A stretch of 64,000 nt of DNA from Streptomyces rubrogriseus (GCF_027947575.1 NZ_CP116256.1:2852001-2916000), one strand, 5' to 3'. Counted from the first letter of the stretch, positions 16,851-22,838 are shown. The notes: generated from the sequence alone by a model not told the origin. Numbers and translations: made by a program.

Positions 16851-17036
16851 TCACCCCTTCGCCGTCAGCAGTTCCCCGGGCTTGACGGCCACCTCGTCGA
16901 TGTCGGTGGCCCCGGCCGCCTCCAGTTCCTTCCGCCGCCGGTCGGCGCTGATTCGGTCGTAGGCGACGGCGGAGGCCCGCGGGGTGCCGTCGGGGTCGGT
17001 CCAGGTGAAGCTGTAGCTCTGCATCGTGATCGGCAT
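16851..17036 (-). CDS. Small hypothetical protein
   Basis: A 61-residue ORF (MPITMQSYSFTWTDPDGTPR, then RRRKELEAAGATDIDEVAVK). An internal ATG at residue 5 is an alternative start. The beta-hairpin then helix then strand pattern looks like a small folded protein of phage origin. Function unknown. Confidence 0.5.
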   Translation of the reverse strand: MPITMQSYSFTWTDPDGTPRASAVAYDRISADRRRKELEAAGATDIDEVAVKPGELLTAKG

Positions 17037-17071
17037 GAGGGTATTTTGCCTGGTGGCACTGTCAGCGGCCC

Positions 17072-17284
17072 CTACTGCTCCCACTCGTCGGGGCCACCGC
17101 CCTGCCACTCGATGCCTGCCGACCGGACGACGTCCATGTCGTCGAAGGACTGGAGCCCGGCCTCTTGGATGAAGGCGGCGACGTCGGTGGTCGTGTAGGC
17201 GATGCCGACGAATCGCCCGTTGATGCGGACGCGTCGGCCGCCGTCGGGGTCGGGCGGGTAGATGACGACGGGGTGATCATTCAT
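17072..17284 (-). CDS. Small hypothetical protein, first gene of the minus-strand operon
   Basis: A 70-residue ORF starting ATG at 17284 (MNDHPVVIYPPDPDGGRRVR). It contains INGRFVGIAYTTTDVAAFIQEAGL and ends in GGGPDEWEQ. It looks like a small alpha-beta protein. It is divergent from the Ku gene, with 94 bases between start codons, so the two may share a promoter region. Function unknown. Confidence 0.55.
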   Translation of the reverse strand: MNDHPVVIYPPDPDGGRRVRINGRFVGIAYTTTDVAAFIQEAGLQSFDDMDVVRSAGIEWQGGGPDEWEQ

Positions 17285-17378
17285 GGGTTCAGGGTGGGCG
17301 GGATGCTGCCGCCGCGCATGCGGGGCGCCGTGCCCACTCGTAGGCTGGCTGTGCTCGGGGCTGTCTCGGAGGTTCGTC

Positions 17379-18278
17379 ATGCCCCGCACTATCTGGTCCG
17401 GCGCCATCAGCTTCGGTTTGGTCACGGTCCCCATCCACGTCGTGTCGGCCACCGAGGACCACAGCATCCACTTCCACCGGGTGCACCTGGAGGACATGGC
17501 CCGGGTGCGGACCCGGAAGGTGTGCGAGCTGGAGGACCGCGAGGTCCGCACCGACGAGATCGGCAAGGGCTACGAGATCGCCCGCGACCAGATCGTGCCC
17601 ATCTCCGACGAGGAACTGCGGGACCTGCCACTGCCAACGGCCAAGGCGATCGAGATCGTCGCGTTCATGCCGTGGGAGTCGATCGACCCGATCCGCATCG
17701 GCGACGGCTACTACCTCGCCCCGGACGGGCAGGTCGCCGCGAAGCCGTACAAGCTGCTCCGCCAGGCCTTGGAGAGGTCGTTGCGGGTGGCGGTGGCCCG
17801 GTACGCCTGGTCCGGCCGGGAACGGTTGGGTCTGCTCCGCGTCCGCGACGAGGCGATCGTCCTGCACGCGATGCGCTGGCCCGACGAGATCCGCGACCCG
17901 TCGCCGCTCCTGCCGCCGCCGGTGGAGCTCACCGACGAGGAGATCGAGGGGGCGCTCGCCCTCATGGACACCATGACCCGCGACGACCTCGACGCTCCGG
18001 AGTTCCGCGACACGTACACCGAGGCCGTGGCGGAGCTGATCGAGGCGAAGCGCGAGCATCGCGAACCGCCGGCCGCGCCGGAGCCTGCCGCAGAGTCGGG
18101 GCAGATCGTCGACCTCATGGCCGCCCTCCAGCAGTCCGTGTCGAAGGCCAAGGAGTCCCGCGGCGAGAACGCCGAGCACGCGGACGTGCACGAGATGCCG
18201 AAGAAGCGGGCCGTGAAGAAGCCGGCGAAGAAGACCGCGGCGAAGAAGACGGCCCGGAAGCCGCGGAAGTCGGCCTAG
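17379..18278 (+). CDS. ku: Ku DNA end-binding protein
   Basis: A 299-residue bacterial Ku, which forms a ring dimer on double-strand breaks and recruits LigD for end joining. ATG at 17379 follows CGGAGG. The family start is clear (RTIWSGAISFGLVTVPIHV), as are the core motifs (FHRVHLEDMARVRTRKVCE, IGKGYEIARDQIVPISDEEL, YYLAPDGQVAAKPYKLL). The core runs to about residue 235. The C-terminus (about 275-299) is a Lys/Ala-rich basic tail of the kind that binds DNA in actinobacterial Ku proteins. It lies among small mobile-element genes, with no ligD in the window. Its TAG overlaps the convergent DUF6233 stop in CTAG. Confidence 0.92.
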   Translation: MPRTIWSGAISFGLVTVPIHVVSATEDHSIHFHRVHLEDMARVRTRKVCELEDREVRTDEIGKGYEIARDQIVPISDEELRDLPLPTAKAIEIVAFMPWESIDPIRIGDGYYLAPDGQVAAKPYKLLRQALERSLRVAVARYAWSGRERLGLLRVRDEAIVLHAMRWPDEIRDPSPLLPPPVELTDEEIEGALALMDTMTRDDLDAPEFRDTYTEAVAELIEAKREHREPPAAPEPAAESGQIVDLMAALQQSVSKAKESRGENAEHADVHEMPKKRAVKKPAKKTAAKKTARKPRKSA

Positions 18279-18613
18279 CTCTCGAGGAAGCCGAGCGCAC
18301 TGTCGGGCCGGCACACGTCGCACGGCTTGACGCCTTCGGTGATGGCGCGGCGGGCTTCGTCGAGGCTGATGCCGCGGGTGCGCTTGCCCTCGTTCCAGCA
18401 GTCGCCGACGTGCACCTGGACGGGCGGGCTGTCCGGGTTGAGGCCCAGCTCCAGCAGCCAGTCGGGTGGCTTCGGCCGGTCTTGGATGCCGCGCTGCCGT
18501 TCGGCTTCCCGCTGCTCGGCGATCCTGATGGCGGCCCGCACTTGGTCGAGGGTGAGGGCGAGCCACGTCTCCAGGGTGCGGAGTCGCGGCAGGTCAGGCG
18601 GCAGGTCGGTCAC
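18275..18613 (-). CDS. DUF6233 family protein
   Basis: A 112-residue protein. GTG at 18613 follows CTGGAGG and is preferred over the upstream ATG. Visible family features: DLPPDLPRLRTLETWLALTL near the start, helical EQREAERQRG, then PPDWLLELGLN, VHVGDCWNEGKRTRG and CDVCRPDSALG. These match my memory of DUF6233, a Streptomyces family frequent in prophages and mobile elements, with paired Cys that may bind a metal. It converges on Ku with overlapping stops. Confidence 0.8.
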   Translation of the reverse strand: MTDLPPDLPRLRTLETWLALTLDQVRAAIRIAEQREAERQRGIQDRPKPPDWLLELGLNPDSPPVQVHVGDCWNEGKRTRGISLDEARRAITEGVKPCDVCRPDSALGFLES

Positions 18614-18634
18614 GCCTCCAGCTTGCCCCAAAAA

Positions 18635-18648
18635 TCGAACACGTGCTC
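18635..18648. promoter_or_regulatory. SOS-box-like palindrome
   Basis: TCGAACACGTGCTC closely resembles the actinobacterial LexA site (CGAAC-N4-GTTCG), with one mismatch in the core GAAC-N4-GTTC. It lies in the 45-base gap between the divergent DUF6233 and LexA-like genes, 10 bases before the latter's ATG. Confidence 0.55.
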
Positions 18649-18658
18649 CCATCAAGGT

Positions 18659-18883
18659 ATGGGCAGATACCGCGTCGACTACCTCACCCCACGGCAGGAG
18701 CAGATCCTCCGCGTCATCCGCCAGGTCATCACCGACGACGGTGTCGCCCCTACCGTCGCCGAGATCGCCGACCAGGTCGGCATGCGGTCCTGGTCATCCG
18801 TCCACTACCAGCTGCGCGAGCTGGAAACGAAGGGCGCCATCGTCCGCGAGCCCCACCAGCCGCGCGGAATCCGGCTCGCATGA
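18659..18883 (+). CDS. LexA-type winged-helix protein lacking the S24 protease domain
   Basis: A 74-residue protein that aligns by eye with the N-terminal DNA-binding domain of LexA: LTPRQEQILRVIRQVITDDG, then PTVAEIADQVGMRSWSSVHYQLRELETKGAI, then the wing PRGIRLA. Full LexA is about 230 residues and continues with a self-cleaving peptidase; here the ORF stops after the winged helix. It therefore could not be released by RecA-dependent cleavage and may block or tune SOS-type promoters. ATG follows AAGG, and a LexA-box-like sequence lies just upstream. Confidence 0.85.
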   Translation: MGRYRVDYLTPRQEQILRVIRQVITDDGVAPTVAEIADQVGMRSWSSVHYQLRELETKGAIVREPHQPRGIRLA

Positions 18884-18918
18884 TGACCTGCATGACGACG
18901 CGCATGAAGCTCGCATGA
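18880..18918 (+). CDS. Possible 12-codon leader ORF
   Basis: A short reading frame, MMTCMTTRMKLA, overlaps the LexA-like stop (ATGA) and the next gene's start (ATGA). It is bracketed by a direct repeat GCTCGCATGA (18875-18884 and 18910-18919). It may only be the scar of a small duplication. Translation is unproven. Confidence 0.2.
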   Translation: MMTCMTTRMKLA

Positions 18919-19112
18919 CTGCCGGCCGCTACCGGGTAACCGTCACCATCGACGGCGAGCCGCTGCTCCAGGGCTGGTGGGACGACGAGATGGTGGCCCG
19001 CGGCAAGTACACGTCGTGGATCGGCGAGCACGGCAGCCGGCTGGGAGCCCGCGTCACCCTCGTGGATGAGGGGACGGGGGAGACGTTGACGGAGTGGCCA
19101 GACCCTGCCTGA
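18915..19112 (+). CDS. Small hypothetical protein
   Basis: A 65-residue protein (MTAGRYRVTVTIDGEPLLQG, then WWDDEMVARGKYTSWIGEHG, then RVTLVDEGTGETLTEWPDPA). The beta-rich pattern with many Trp, Asp and Glu is protein-like, and related small proteins are common in Streptomyces phages. It follows the LexA-like gene by 31 bases on the same strand, so probably shares its promoter. Function unknown. Confidence 0.6.
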   Translation: MTAGRYRVTVTIDGEPLLQGWWDDEMVARGKYTSWIGEHGSRLGARVTLVDEGTGETLTEWPDPA

Positions 19113-19133
19113 TCTGCTGCCATGCTGTCGGCT

Positions 19134-19304
19134 ATGAGCGTCCGCCCGTTCCCGTCTGCTGCTCGCGCCCGCCGTCAGGTGATGCGCCGCCACGGCAATC
19201 AGATCCCCGCCCACCTGCTGCCCGCACCGCGTGACCCGCATGGCGAGCCGGGCGTGTACGTGCTGTCGACGCGACGCCCCGGCACTGTCAGCGACCCCTC
19301 GTAG
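19134..19304 (+). CDS. Small basic hypothetical protein
   Basis: A 56-residue ORF (MSVRPFPSAARARRQVMRRH, then GNQIPAHLLPAPRDPHGEPG). ATG at 19122 is an alternative start. It is basic at the N-terminus and Pro-rich after that. It ends 60 bases before a strong bidirectional terminator. Function unknown. Confidence 0.45.
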   Translation: MSVRPFPSAARARRQVMRRHGNQIPAHLLPAPRDPHGEPGVYVLSTRRPGTVSDPS

Positions 19305-19363
19305 ACTGGTCTGATCCGTTGCTGGCACTAGCAAGCGCGGGTTTGTAGTGGCTGAGCTGAAGC

Positions 19364-19391
19364 GGCCCCGTCTGGTCACGCAGACGGGGCC
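19364..19391. terminator. Bidirectional terminator
   Basis: GGCCCCGTCTG pairs perfectly with CAGACGGGGCC (11 base pairs) around GTCACG. It separates the + strand run 18659-19304 from the convergent minus-strand gene ending at 19400. Confidence 0.8.
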
Positions 19392-19399
19392 TGCTGCTG

Positions 19400-19627
19400 T
19401 CAGGCCGCGTCGACCTCCGGGTGTCGGACGGCTTTCTTCGCCGCCATCTCCACCTCGTACCGGCTCGTCCCTTCGGCTGCCGCGTGCTCGACGACGGCGG
19501 CCTGGAAGGTGTCGGCGGCGTCTCGCCATGCGGCGCGGGTGTCGGCGTCGGGGTTGGCGGTGTAGGCGGCGTGCGCTTCCTCGGCCAGCCGCTCCAAGTT
19601 CACAAGATCTTCGAAGGTGTGTGCCAC
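19400..19627 (-). CDS. Small helical hypothetical protein
   Basis: A 75-residue protein with GTG start and TAGGA as a possible ribosome site. It is mainly helical and acidic (HTFEDLVNLERLAEEAHAAY, then DTRAAWRDAADTFQAAVVEH), like many small phage proteins. It lies 9 bases downstream of the gene ending at 19637 on the same strand, so the two probably form an operon. Function unknown. Confidence 0.6.
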   Translation of the reverse strand: MAHTFEDLVNLERLAEEAHAAYTANPDADTRAAWRDAADTFQAAVVEHAAAEGTSRYEVEMAAKKAVRHPEVDAA

Positions 19628-19636
19628 CCGGGGATC

Positions 19637-19840
19637 CTACGTGGCGTCGGCGGGTGGCTCGGGTGGGGCTGGCCGTCGCGGGTGCTCGGCACTGTCGCGG
19701 CGGACGTACCACTCCATGAAGCGGCGGATCTCTGCTGACCGGTCGCTGTCCACGCGTGCCGTGGCGTCGCCGAAGTCGGTCCAGAGTTGGTCGTCGACTC
19801 CGCGCACGCCGCGCAGCTTCTCCCGGTGTTGATTCGCCAT
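19637..19840 (-). CDS. Small hypothetical protein, possibly DNA-binding
   Basis: A 67-residue protein (MANQHREKLRGVRGVDDQLW, then SAEIRRFMEWYVRRD). The helix RSAEIRRFMEWYVRR resembles the end of small ribbon-helix-helix proteins, but the fold is not certain. It is divergent from the gene at 19926 across a region with two large palindromes, one of which begins 16 bases before its start codon, so it may be autoregulated. Confidence 0.55.
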   Translation of the reverse strand: MANQHREKLRGVRGVDDQLWTDFGDATARVDSDRSAEIRRFMEWYVRRDSAEHPRRPAPPEPPADAT

Positions 19841-19855
19841 GCGGCAATCATGCCC

Positions 19856-19871
19856 GGGTGGTTGACCACCC
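19856..19871. promoter_or_regulatory. Palindrome copy 1 in divergent promoter region
   Basis: GGGTGGTTGACCACCC, a near-perfect 16-base palindrome, is followed by GTCTAG. It matches copy 2 (19893-19908) except at one central base. Centre-to-centre distance is 37 bases, about 3.5 DNA turns. Confidence 0.6.
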
Positions 19872-19892
19872 GTCTAGGGGGTGCGAATATTG

Positions 19893-19908
19893 GGGTGGTT
19901 AACCACCC
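19893..19908. promoter_or_regulatory. Palindrome copy 2 in divergent promoter region
   Basis: GGGTGGTTAACCACCC is a perfect 16-base palindrome, followed by TCTAG, and lies 17 bases before the ATG at 19926. With copy 1 it forms a two-site operator candidate for both divergent genes. Confidence 0.6.
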
Positions 19909-19925
19909 TCTAGCTGGGAGTAGAG

Positions 19926-20105
19926 ATGGCGAAAGTCCTGAAGGTTGGCGTCGAGATGGGCGGCCTGAGTGACGAGGACACGGTGCCGCTGCCTGACAAC
20001 TGGGACCAGATGAGCGAAGACGAGCAGGGGAAGTGGGCTGACGAGGTGCTCGACGTTCACCTCTCCAACAACGTCAACGCGTGGTGGAACGTGGAGGATG
20101 AGTGA
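19926..20105 (+). CDS. Small acidic phage protein (DUF7167-like layout)
   Basis: A 59-residue acidic protein with a good ribosome site (GGGAG). The pattern is KVLKVGVEMGGLSDEDTVPL, then DNWDQMSEDEQGKWADEVL, then NVNAWWNVEDE. This strand-strand-helix layout ending in Trp and acid residues resembles small phage domains such as DUF7167, but I cannot confirm the family. Its stop overlaps the next start (TGATG), indicating coupling. Confidence 0.6.
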   Translation: MAKVLKVGVEMGGLSDEDTVPLPDNWDQMSEDEQGKWADEVLDVHLSNNVNAWWNVEDE

Positions 20106-20404
20106 TGGAGGCGCCTGTGGCTAGCCGACCTCTCCGTTGCACGAAGTGTGCTGGGCAAGTCAGCGTCGTTGAAGACGTCTCCGGAGTTGTCGACTGGGGG
20201 CTCGCCCTCGTGGACGACGACGGCACGGTTCGACCCGCCGTCCAGTACATGGAGTTCCAGCGAGGCGACCCCATCCGCGCTCGCGCGGTCTGCACGGATC
20301 CGGAGTGCGGCCACGAGTGGACGCTCCGTCGGCGCTTCGATCCCCTCCGGGGCGAGGAGCCAGCGGCGAGTTGGTCGCCCGTCACCGGCACTGGATGGCG
20401 CTAA
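20105..20404 (+). CDS. Small zinc-ribbon-like protein
   Basis: A 99-residue protein coupled by TGATG to the gene before it. It holds two cysteine pairs (CTKCAGQ near residue 11 and CTDPECGHEW near 62) that could form a zinc ribbon around a beta-rich middle (VDWGLALVDDDGTVRPAVQYM). Such proteins often bind nucleic acid or partner proteins. GTG at 20102 is an alternative start. A strong terminator follows within 25 bases. Confidence 0.65.
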   Translation: MEAPVASRPLRCTKCAGQVSVVEDVSGVVDWGLALVDDDGTVRPAVQYMEFQRGDPIRARAVCTDPECGHEWTLRRRFDPLRGEEPAASWSPVTGTGWR

Positions 20405-20428
20405 CAGATCGCAGCAGGATCGGTGAGT

Positions 20429-20461
20429 GAAGCCCCGGCCAGGGAAAGTGGCCGGGGCTTC
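20429..20461. terminator. Bidirectional terminator
   Basis: GAAGCCCCGGCCA pairs perfectly with TGGCCGGGGCTTC (13 base pairs) around a 7-base loop. It lies between the convergent genes ending at 20404 (+) and 20472 (-). Confidence 0.85.
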
Positions 20462-20471
20462 GTCGTGCACT

Positions 20472-20651
20472 CTACGCCGCTGTGGTGATCTCGTCGCGGA
20501 CGGCGGCCACCCACTCGTCCCGCAGCTCCTCATACCGGGCCCGCGTCGGCCCCCACAACCAGCCCCCGGTCGCCTCCAACAGGACGCGGATCTCCGCATC
20601 CACGGCCGCAGCAGACCGCAGCCCGGGGTGCGGCGAAGAGGAAGGCGGCAT
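20472..20651 (-). CDS. Small hypothetical protein
   Basis: A 59-residue ORF (MPPSSSPHPGLRSAAAVDAE, then EATGGWLWGPTRARYEELRD). A GTG two codons upstream is an alternative start and sits better behind TAGGA. The C-terminal two-thirds is helical. It lies downstream of the short winged-helix gene on the same strand, so may be co-transcribed with it. Function unknown. Confidence 0.5.
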   Translation of the reverse strand: MPPSSSPHPGLRSAAAVDAEIRVLLEATGGWLWGPTRARYEELRDEWVAAVRDEITTAA

Positions 20652-20685
20652 GCCCACGATCCTACGGCGACGGTCTGACAGGCGG

Positions 20686-20946
20686 CTACGAATCGGCGGA
20701 GCGGTCGGCAATGTACGTGCCCTTCGCGGGCAACGTCACCACAAGCCCTCGCTGCCGCAGATCCTCTACGGCTCGCCGAATGGTGCCCACGGCTACTCCG
20801 GCCTGTTCGGCCATCTCCCGCTCGCCCTCCAGGCGGGCGCCCGGCCGCAGCTCACCGGCTTCAATGCGGCGCGCAATCCAGTCCGCGACCTGCTGCCACG
20901 CATACACGGGCCGGGTCGGGTCGACGACAGGCTCCTGATCACCCAT
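20686..20946 (-). CDS. Short GntR-type winged-helix regulator without effector domain
   Basis: An 86-residue protein made of only a GntR DNA-binding domain: PVYAWQQVADWIARRIEAGE, then GEREMAEQAGVAVGTIRRAV, then the wing LVVTLPAKGTYIA. Normal GntR proteins carry a further 130-170-residue ligand domain, which is absent. Short GntR-type proteins of this size are typical of Streptomyces integrative elements. The region upstream carries three direct repeats spaced exactly 20 bases apart, a likely operator array. ATG at 20946 lacks a ribosome site; leaderless translation is possible. Confidence 0.8.
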   Translation of the reverse strand: MGDQEPVVDPTRPVYAWQQVADWIARRIEAGELRPGARLEGEREMAEQAGVAVGTIRRAVEDLRQRGLVVTLPAKGTYIADRSADS

Positions 20947-20987
20947 GAGTGGAACGTAGAGAGGCCTACCGCGCCACGCCTCCGCAG

Positions 20988-21036
20988 GTAGCGGCGTGCT
21001 GCTCCATGTAGCGGTATAGAGCAGTAGGCAGCGGTA
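20988..21036. repeat. Three 20-base-phased direct repeats (operator array candidate)
   Basis: GTAGCGG at 20988, GTAGCGG at 21008 and GCAGCGG at 21028 are exactly 20 bases apart, about two DNA turns, so all face one side of the helix. CTGCTC (20999) and GAGCAG (21019) add an inverted repeat. The array lies between the divergent winged-helix and DUF6415 genes. Confidence 0.55.
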
Positions 21037-21112
21037 CCCTGCAATTGCATGCAGTGCCCCGGCGGCCGTGCGACCGACCCCGGGGCTGGCCGACACCCTG
21101 GGAGCGTCGACG

Positions 21113-21451
21113 ATGACCAACCCTACGGACCACCCCACCATTCAGGAACGGGACGTCCAGCAGTTACTCGACGATGCCGCAGCCGCAACCGGCATCCTCC
21201 CTACCATCGGCCAATGCCAGCAGCTCAACGACGAACTGCGCCGCCTCCTCGCCGACCTCGACCAGCAGGTGCGGCATCGGCAGACGGGTCTCACGGCACG
21301 GTCTCGCGACTGGTACGCCGCCGACCGGCTCCTCGTCGATACGGGGGCGGTGCTGGCCGAAACGATGGGGCTCGGCCTGCTGTCCGCGGCGACCCATGTC
21401 GCGGCCCTCGGCCGGCAAGCCGCAGCCGTCCTGCGATGGCTCGAGGTGTAG
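21113..21451 (+). CDS. DUF6415 family protein
   Basis: A 112-residue protein; ATG follows GGGAG. Features: an N-terminal helix IQERDVQQLLDDAAAATGIL, then LNDELRRLLADLDQQV, then a helical C-terminus (HVAALGRQAAAVLRWLEV). These match the general layout of DUF6415, a Streptomyces family found near regulators and mobile elements with unknown function. It is divergent from the short winged-helix gene and probably under its control. Confidence 0.65.
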   Translation: MTNPTDHPTIQERDVQQLLDDAAAATGILPTIGQCQQLNDELRRLLADLDQQVRHRQTGLTARSRDWYAADRLLVDTGAVLAETMGLGLLSAATHVAALGRQAAAVLRWLEV

Positions 21452-21657
21452 CGGGCTGCGTGGCGGGTCAGTAGACGCGGGTGGATCGGGGTCGACTGCC
21501 GGAACGTTTGGCCAACGCTTGACCTGCGGTGATCGTTTCGCACGGGGCGCGTTTACATCGTTGAGAAATGTTCAGTGGACACGCTTCCCTCTTCAACAAA
21601 ACTGAGCTTTACTCTGGGTTCCGGCATATGCACAGTCGGGCAGCACGGGGCGGGCGG

Positions 21658-22281
21658 CTACATGCCGGACGCTAGACGGATCAGCCACCGATCCATCGGC
21701 AGGATGAGGTCAGCAGTCTCCAGGGGGCGACCGGAATGGTCGAAGCGAGTGCGGACGACACGGAACGCCAACGTGTCCACCAGCAGACCCAACGCGTGCG
21801 CCTGCTCCTCCGCCAACTCCACACACCCCAGCTCCGCCGTGTACGAGACGTGCGACTGACGCCGGCCGCGCCACCAGGACGACACCAGCATCGCCGACCT
21901 GCCCCCAGGGTCCAGGCACTCCACCGTCTCGTGCCGCAAGGACGCACCCACGTCGACGCCAAGACGGGCAGCCAATTCCACCGTGGCGGGCCGCGGGCGG
22001 GTATCGGTGGTCTCGCTGGAGAACGGCCAGGCGGCGTCCGCATCCGTGAGAGTGCGCATAGCTGGAGGATGCGCCACATACACGGCCCGGCGCTCCTCGC
22101 CCGCCAAAACGCCCTGACGGCGCAGATGCACATAGGCGAGGCGAACGGTTTGAGGGTTTACGCCGAGTTCGGCAGCTAGCTCGGCACGCGACGGCAGATC
22201 CTGACCCGGCCGCCACTCGCCTGCGGCGATACGGCGCCGGATGTCAGCAGCGATACGCCGATACCGCGCATCCTCTGCCAT
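21658..22281 (-). CDS. GntR-family repressor with UTRA ligand domain
   Basis: A 207-residue regulator with ribosome site AGGGG. The N-terminal winged helix (YRRIAADIRRRIAAGEWRPG, SRAELAAELGVNPQTVRLAY) is followed by a UTRA-type effector domain (about 85-205, with SLRHETVECLDPGG and FRVVRTRFDHSGRPLETADL). HutC-type GntR proteins control their own operon and respond to small molecules. A perfect 16-base palindrome 54 bases upstream is a likely autoregulatory site. It is the last clear gene of the mobile region. Confidence 0.88.
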   Translation of the reverse strand: MAEDARYRRIAADIRRRIAAGEWRPGQDLPSRAELAAELGVNPQTVRLAYVHLRRQGVLAGEERRAVYVAHPPAMRTLTDADAAWPFSSETTDTRPRPATVELAARLGVDVGASLRHETVECLDPGGRSAMLVSSWWRGRRQSHVSYTAELGCVELAEEQAHALGLLVDTLAFRVVRTRFDHSGRPLETADLILPMDRWLIRLASGM

Positions 22282-22334
22282 CCGAACCCCTGACGATCAT
22301 GACGTGGAGTCAGACGCTATGAGGCGGATGGCAA

Positions 22335-22350
22335 GCTGGATATATCCAGC
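22335..22350. promoter_or_regulatory. Perfect palindrome upstream of the GntR-UTRA gene
   Basis: GCTGGATATATCCAGC is a perfect 16-base palindrome 54 bases before the ATG of the divergently read GntR gene. Its TA-rich centre could also overlap a -10 box. It is a strong candidate operator. Confidence 0.6.
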
Positions 22351-22605
22351 CCAGGCGCGCCAGCCCAGGCAGGCGCACGGCAACTGAACAGAGAGACTTC
22401 GGCACCCGCAGCATTCAGGTGGCTGCGGTTGCCGCAGAGCCCCGACCGCCGCCCTGCGAAGGAGTGCACACACGCAGGGCTAGACGTGCTCCAGTGCACT
22501 CGAACGCCTGTTCACCTCTTCGGGTGAACTCGCCCAATCGAGTGCGTTCGTCTTCGGCCGACGGGCATCAGCACAGTTCACCCGCTAACCCTCAGGAGGT
22601 AACCC

Positions 22606-22650
22606 ACGAGCCGCCACGCCCACCGACACCAGTTACGCGCCGCCCGCTGA
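22606..22650 (+). CDS. Possible 14-residue peptide with ACG start
   Basis: A very strong ribosome site (CAGGAGG) lies 6 bases before ACG, which opens a frame reading xSRHAHRHQLRAAR and then TGA. If the ACG were ATG or GTG this would be an ordinary small basic peptide gene like those known in Streptomyces plasmid-type elements. It contains one TTA codon, rare in Streptomyces and dependent on bldA. It may be a decayed start or a rare ACG start. Confidence 0.25.
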   Translation, partial: TSRHAHRHQLRAAR

Positions 22651-22762
22651 CAGGACGGCGCTCACCCTCCGGAAGTCCTCAGCCGCAAGGCACCGAGCTA
22701 CCCACTCGGGACTTCCGCCAAGATCGGCCCGCGACTACCCCCAGTGGTCGCCGGCCTTGAAG

Positions 22763-22816
22763 CCGCCCTCCGGGATCGCTGGCCCTACCTCCCAAGTAGG
22801 CGCTCCCGGAGGGCGG
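22763..22816. terminator. Long hairpin with nested stem
   Basis: CCGCCCTCCGGGA pairs perfectly with TCCCGGAGGGCGG (13 base pairs). The loop contains a second stem, CCTAC/GTAGG, around CTCCCAA. It could end transcription of the convergent uppP gene or be part of the attachment site. A complete tRNA does not fold here. Confidence 0.5.
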
Positions 22817-22838
22817 TGTTCGATTCTCCACCCTTGCC

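Noticed and set aside
21575..21859. Possible 94-codon plus-strand gene
   Set aside because: Most of it is antisense to the GntR-UTRA coding region and has a Ser/Arg/Thr-rich shadow composition.
22419..22760. Possible 113-codon plus-strand gene in the boundary region
   Set aside because: Composition is Pro/Arg/Ser-rich, there is no ribosome site at its start, and the only strong ribosome site in it belongs to a different frame.
22757..22835. A tRNA-Gly(CCC)-like structure
   Set aside because: An anticodon-like stem-loop (CCTAC-CTCCCAA-GTAGG) and a T-loop-like TTCGATTC are present, but acceptor and T stems do not pair and the variable region would be 13 bases. It is not a functional tRNA.
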